This document shows, piece after piece, positions 59,506 through 64,000 of a stretch of DNA of 64,000 nt; the stretch's first letter is position 1, and each line of letters begins with the position of its first letter. Below the pieces are notes generated by a model. The model saw only the letters and a program-made list of their open reading frames with translations, had not been told where the DNA came from and ran no database searches. Made by a program: the position numbers and the translations under genes. This DNA comes from Brachionus rotundiformis (lineage: Eukaryota > Rotifera > Eurotatoria > Ploima > Brachionidae), in NCBI GenBank assembly GCA_016802295.1, contig JAESIW010000208.1:266947-330946 (forward strand), in the 5' to 3' direction.

Positions 59506-61275
59506 TCGTTAATTTTAATTTATCTTATTGATTTATAATCAAATTGGAAGCTATGAACTAAGCGACGGAGGCTGTAAAAGCAGGGCATTTACAGGTGCCA
59601 CTGTTTAGGTTCATTTCCCCTCAGCATTATCTACTACTACACTACCACTAGCCCCAAAATTGTATTTTTTCTTATCCAATATTCAGTTGCCGCTCTCCTT
59701 TTGTCATAGACTCTTTATCTTATTCTAATTTCATTTTGTTTTTCTTTTTTTTAAATTGCCTAAATAAAGATAATGATAAAAATTATAATATCTGATACGA
59801 AATATTTGATTATGATTTAAATTAGTTTCAGATTAAAAAATAGCTCATATTTTGTTTTCAACAACTTTTTACCTATTCTGAAGTTTTGATGTCTTTTTTA
59901 AAATTCCAGAAATTCAAAAATTAATGCTATCTGAACTTCAAATATTTGAATTAAAATTCGTAAACCACGTCTTTTTAAACCCTAGAGTTAATTTTTTCGG
60001 TGAAAAAAAAATGTACCTAGTGGTCTAAAACAAAATAACCCTCTAAAAGGTTTAGTTCTATACAGACCCAGTTATTCAATGAATTTTATCAATTTTCTGT
60101 TAAATCACATATATTCTGAAAGAGTATTAAATTTTCTGATGTATATTTTTATTGAAAAAAGGTGTGTCTTTTTTATTATCATTTAAAAAAAAAACATTTT
60201 TTTTAAAAGACGCTTTTGGCCATCACCTTGTAGTAAGTAACCAAGGTACAAAAATAAAAAAACATCAGTCAGCAACAAATTAATTACTTAAGCGTGCTGA
60301 ATATAACAAAAAAATACCCATTTGAATATTTTAATCTAAACATTTATCACATTTATTAGGCGTGGTAGAAAATTTTTTTAAATTAGATATTTCTGTTTTT
60401 TTGAAAAATTTAAATTAACAATCTTTCTATTAAATATCTTTTATTTAGCATTAAACCAAAAATTTAAAATTTGCAAAGAGATTATTTGATAAGATGTGAT
60501 GTTTATCTTTGGCTAATCCGAAAAGAATATAGCTAAAAATAAGATACTTTTTTATACTAAATCTTTAGAATTTGGTTTTAAAATTAAAGATTTATTATGT
60601 TCCTATTTTTCAAGAATCGTATAACTCCTAAATTAAATTAGTTTAATTTAAATCCTCAAAAATTGATATTGTCTTTTGAAAATTTACAAACAATTAGCTT
60701 TATATTATCTTATTTAAGCCAAACAATCAACATTTTAATTTTGAGTTCAATTAAGCCAATACTTGCTTCTTAAAAAGAGAATGAATTAATTTAAAAACTA
60801 TATTTACCTATTCAAATAAAGCTAATAAAATAAAAATATAGTCTTTAAGAAGAAAATATTAAAAAAATTTGTAACTAAGATTAAAAGTAAATTTAAATTT
60901 AGGATATTTAAATTAGCAAATCTTTCTGTATAAAATTGTCAGAGTGTTTAAAACTTGCTAAGCTTATCTTTATAAATATTTATTTTTAAAAATTGGAAGT
61001 AAATAATGATAAAAGATAGCTTTATTTAATTTTTTTTATCAAAGGTACTTTTACCAAACAAAGACCATACAATGTGGTATTTATTTAATTATCAACATTA
61101 AACATTGATTAGGATCACTTAAGCATACTTTTTTTTCTCAAAAATTTTATCTAAATTAAAAAAAGTGATTCATACAAAAATCGTGCAAAGATTCAATTAT
61201 TATACTTTTTTTCTTTATTTCTCTCACTTTAAAATTTAGTATAAAACTTGATCATTTTAATTCTAATATTTTAGC
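59506..61275. other. AT-rich intergenic DNA upstream of thymidine phosphorylase
   Basis: No gene or named repeat. The last bases before the TYMP start (CTAATATTTTAG then C then ATG) look like a 3' splice site, so a 5' UTR intron or trans-splice site may end here. Confidence 0.55.
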
Positions 61276-62674
61276 ATGGATATCCGAATACCAGATCTAA
61301 TCATAAAAAAAAGGGATGGTCTTGCTCTGACCCGAGAGGAAATAGAATTTTTCATAAAATCAGTATGTGAGTCGAACAACAATTCTGTGATGCAAGAGAG
61401 CCAGCTAGGAGCCATGCTTATGGCAATGTATTTCCAAGATTTGAATTTTGATGAATCGTACTACATCACCGACTCCATGATGAGAAGTGGTGCTCGCTTC
61501 GATTTCAAAAAGTACAGAAATTTGGTAGTGGACAAGCACAGTACAGGAGGAGTTGGCGACAAAATTTCTCTGCCCTTAGCGCCGGCTCTAGCTGCATGCG
61601 GACTCAAAATACCAATGATTAGTGGTCGAGGTCTCGGTTTCACCGGTGGAACTTTGGATAAACTAGAATCCATTCCCGGATTCCAAGTCAGCTGTACTAA
61701 AGAAAAAATTGAAGCACTCATAGACGAAGTAGGTTGTTGTATTGTAGGCCAAACTTTGGAGCTAAATCCAGCAGATCGCATCCTTTACGCAACTAGAGAC
61801 ATTACGGCCACTGTTAACTGCATACCTTTAATTGCCGGTTCCATAGTTTCCAAAAAAGCAATTGAAGATTTGGATGCGCTAGTTCTCGATGTTAAGGTTG
61901 GTCGGGCTGCTTTCATGACCAGTCAAGAACGAGCAGAAAGACTTGCCGACTACATGATTCAGATATCAAGAAAGCTTAATCTTAAAGCTGGCGTTTTTCT
62001 GACCAGACATGATAACCCATTGGGTTTTGCAGTTGGAAACCAGATAGAAATAATAGAAACAATTGAATGCTTGCATGGAAATATAAGTCAAGATTTGGAA
62101 GAATTGGTCACTAGTTATGGCGGATATTTGCTTCATAGAGTGGACAGGTGCGAGACTCTTAAAGAAGGAGCCAAATTGGTTCTAGAAAAACTAAAAAATG
62201 GTGAGGCTTTGGTAAAATTTAGGCAAATGCTGATCGGACAAGGCGTGTCGGAAAAAATTGCTGACCAACTTTGCCAAAGAAACTATGAAGCTGTTTTTGC
62301 CAAAAATTCTAATTATGTTTCAACTATTAGAGCTAATTTGAGTGGCCATGTTAAATCCATAAATGCATTTGAATTGGGTATGCTTTGCTCAAAGTTAGGT
62401 GCTGGTCGAGCAAAAGCTGGAGATGAAATATTTTATGAAGTTGGTATGAAATTGTTAAAACAAGTGGGTGACAAAGTGGAAAAGGGTAATTTTTGGCAAG
62501 CTTTTTAATTTTAAAATTGAATATTTTGATTAAGATGAACCATGGATCGAGGTTTACCATAATTGTGAACAATTTGATTCACTATTTGCTAAACAAGTAA
62601 TGAATTCAATTGAAATTGTAGTCTATCCTGTAATTAAGGAATCATCAATAATCAAAATAATTGACTATGCTTAA
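61276..62674 (+). CDS. TYMP: Thymidine phosphorylase
   Basis: Two exons (61276-62485 and 62535-62674) join in frame (G|AT) to 449 residues. The enzyme splits thymidine with phosphate into thymine and 2-deoxyribose-1-phosphate in pyrimidine salvage. Seen: N-terminal helical domain (IKKRDGLALTREEI, QLGAMLMAMYF), phosphate-binding KHSTGGVGDK (87-96), the family signature SGRGLGFTGGTLDKLE (116-131), PADRILYATRDITATV, LDVKVGRAAFM and the C-terminal lobe with ELGMLCSKLGAGRAKAGD. Reading on past the first exon gives an early stop (NFWQAF); splicing the 49-bp intron restores DEPWIEVYHN, the expected pyrimidine phosphorylase C-terminal lobe, so the two-exon model is preferred. Length is as in the family. 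No targeting signal seen. Confidence 0.93.
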
Positions 62675-63054
62675 ACTTGCTTAGCCAATAATTTAGAAAA
62701 TTTTAATAATTTAGAGAATGTTACATTTTTAGTTATTTGATTTTGCTTTTAAAAAATAAAATTTATAAAATTATTACATGATTTTTTTATTTTAATTATG
62801 ATTTTAAAAGCAATTGAAAGTTTTTTGCATTAATTTTTATATTTTGAAGTACTTTAATTGTTTAAAATTTTTTATATCTGAACTTCCAATAAGTATCAAT
62901 CACTTGACAAACCAAAGGATTTTTCAAAGGATCTATTATATAGTCAAATATTCATAGAGAGCCGATAAATTATCATGATTAATGAGGAATAATACAGTTA
63001 CCAATAGCAAGTAAGACATTCTGTTCCATAATTTAGGAAAGATTTAGAAGCTTC

Positions 63055-63125
63055 TTGGATGTCATACTAAGAGAGGATCAAGCAGGATTTAGACGAGGTA
63101 GAGAATTCTCTGTTATTCTGAAGAT
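63055..63125 (+). mobile_element. Very short LINE RT relic
   Basis: Plus strand reads ILREDQAGFRRGREFSVIL, the QxGFRxGR motif of non-LTR reverse transcriptases. Flanks do not continue the frame. Confidence 0.55.
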
Positions 63126-63466
63126 AATTATAGTTTAGACAGTTCAAAAAGTTTAGATAATTACCTTAAGAGATATATTTAAATGCACACCAATATATAT
63201 TGAAATACTCTCTTAAATATAATTTAAAAAATTCCAAAGTTATTGACTTGTATTGTTAAATTAGTTAATGATTTCTTAATTTTGCTGTTTTATACTAATG
63301 GAATGATATGTTAAAATAATTAAATTAATACTAATAATAATGAGTTGTAATCTTAATAGTTTTAATTTTACTACTAATTTTAATGATTTGCATTCTTGAA
63401 ATAAATCAAGTATTTAAATGGATCGAAACAGTATTAGATAAATGGACTCCAAACTCTTCAATAAAT

Positions 63467-63561
63467 AGAGAAGTTGAACCGGCTCTTGGTTCAAAAAAAA
63501 AAGCATATAATCTGTTTAAATACAAAACCGGTTCGTTTTTGGAACCGGTTTCCCAACCCTA
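63467..63561. mobile_element. Partial copy of the 42518 hAT-like MITE
   Basis: Inverted relative to the first copy, it ends with ...GGAACCGGTTTCCCAACCCTA and shares ATAATCTGTTTAAATACAAA internally. The other end and the target duplication were not found, so it is probably truncated. Confidence 0.75.
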
Positions 63562-63599
63562 CTTACGCTAAGCAAAACTATAACTTTTGAAAAAGAAAT

Positions 63600-63900
63600 G
63601 GTACTGAAAGAGATAACTTAACCTCTTGAAGATCTATATGAAAATCTATACTTTATGGATGAAAAACATATAAGAAAAGACTATAAAGCTTTATGCACCA
63701 AGTGAAGGTAATTAGATTGATAAGACTTTGGATTAAAAGTAAATGGTTGAAAGAAAGCCCTCTCTAGTAAACATAGACCAAAAAATTGAAATTTTTAAAA
63801 CATAACAAGTTATCTATTGTGATGAATCCAATTTTAAAATTCTAAATGATAAAGCAAAAGTTATAGTGATGATTTGAAACATGGAATAAATTTCCGTAAT
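63600..63900 (+). pseudogene. Tc1 transposase relic
   Basis: Broken plus-strand frames read KPSLVNIDQKIEIFK followed after a stop by VIYCDESNFKILNDKAKVIV, i.e. the stretch up to and including the first catalytic Asp box of Tc1 transposases. Nothing beyond that box is preserved before the window ends. Confidence 0.65.
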
Positions 63901-64000
63901 TAGGTTGTTTTAAAAAAATTGAAATTTTATCAACATCATCTTCATAAATTAATAATAAATACAATTTTTGATAATCAAAATATAAATTTTTAAAAATATT

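Larger units (their letters stand above)
62675..64000. other. Intergenic region with small transposon relics
   Basis: Apart from the three relics listed (63055, 63467, 63600) the DNA is AT-rich and unremarkable. Confidence 0.6.

Noticed and set aside
62486..62508. Stop after NFWQAF as the natural end of thymidine phosphorylase
   Set aside because: A GT..AG intron of 49 bp at 62486-62534 restores the expected C-terminal region (PWIEVYHN).
1..64000. tRNA, rRNA, snRNA genes and CRISPR arrays
   Set aside because: I looked for T-loop-like GTTCGAATC strings and regular spaced repeats; none fits. The regular arrays present are microsatellites or coding repeats.

Overview
The window is animal nuclear DNA. 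It is very AT-rich, genes are split by spliceosomal introns (mostly about 45-70 bp, GT..AG), and the proteins are typically metazoan: an intermediate filament protein with a lamin-type tail, the ciliary/centrosomal protein CCDC138, an SLC26 anion transporter, a 7TM receptor, a myotubularin and an ELOVL elongase. A cellular-type RNA-dependent RNA polymerase together with CCDC138 argues against vertebrates, insects and nematodes and suggests a small spiralian such as a rotifer (Brachionus-like). That placement is inference; no marker gene for taxonomy is present. An assembly gap (231 N) lies at 8411-8641. Exon joins given below were made by reading splice sites and checking that every junction keeps the reading frame and the family alignment.

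Layout. 19-8285 (-): intermediate filament gene, two exons around a 4.7-kb intron that carries a mariner element and a 353-bp foldback element. 8286-15462: gene-poor. 15463-17271 (-): CCDC138 in five exons, divergent from an overlooked 40-residue Cys-rich protein (17627-17749, +). 17750-21018: no host gene, one GC-richer LINE piece. 21019-25253 (-): SLC26 transporter in seven exons, divergent from ETHE1 copy A (25835-26653, +). 26654-31386: LINE and Tc1 relics, including a Tc1 element nested in a LINE. 31387-34404 (+): intronless RdRP. 38006-38827 (+): ETHE1 copy B. 38828-45809: repeats and LINE relics. 45810-47399 (+): intronless orphan GPCR. 47400-50012: a Tc1 relic split by a hAT-like MITE. 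50013-56118 (+): myotubularin in six exons. 56693-57732 (+): ELOVL in six exons. 58515-59505: LINE relic. 61276-62674 (+): thymidine phosphorylase in two exons. 62675-64000: relics only.

How it fits together. The genes are ordinary housekeeping and signalling genes with no operon logic: sulfide oxidation (two ETHE1 copies), sulfate/anion transport (SLC26), phosphoinositide turnover (myotubularin), fatty acid elongation, nucleoside salvage, cytoskeleton and cilium. Most of the non-coding DNA that can be recognised is dead transposons: at least ten pieces of non-LTR retrotransposon, four Tc1-like copies or relics, one internally deleted mariner, two hAT-like MITEs and several foldback elements. 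The long introns are mostly the ones that caught such insertions. The RdRP, expected to act in small-RNA amplification, sits in the middle of this transposon-laden stretch between the two ETHE1 copies. The points most worth follow-up are the mariner that keeps only an intact DNA-binding-domain ORF, the highly expanded charged segment in the intermediate filament protein, the ETHE1 pair with a displaced intron, the 40-residue Cys protein, and the nested transposons with readable target-site duplications.
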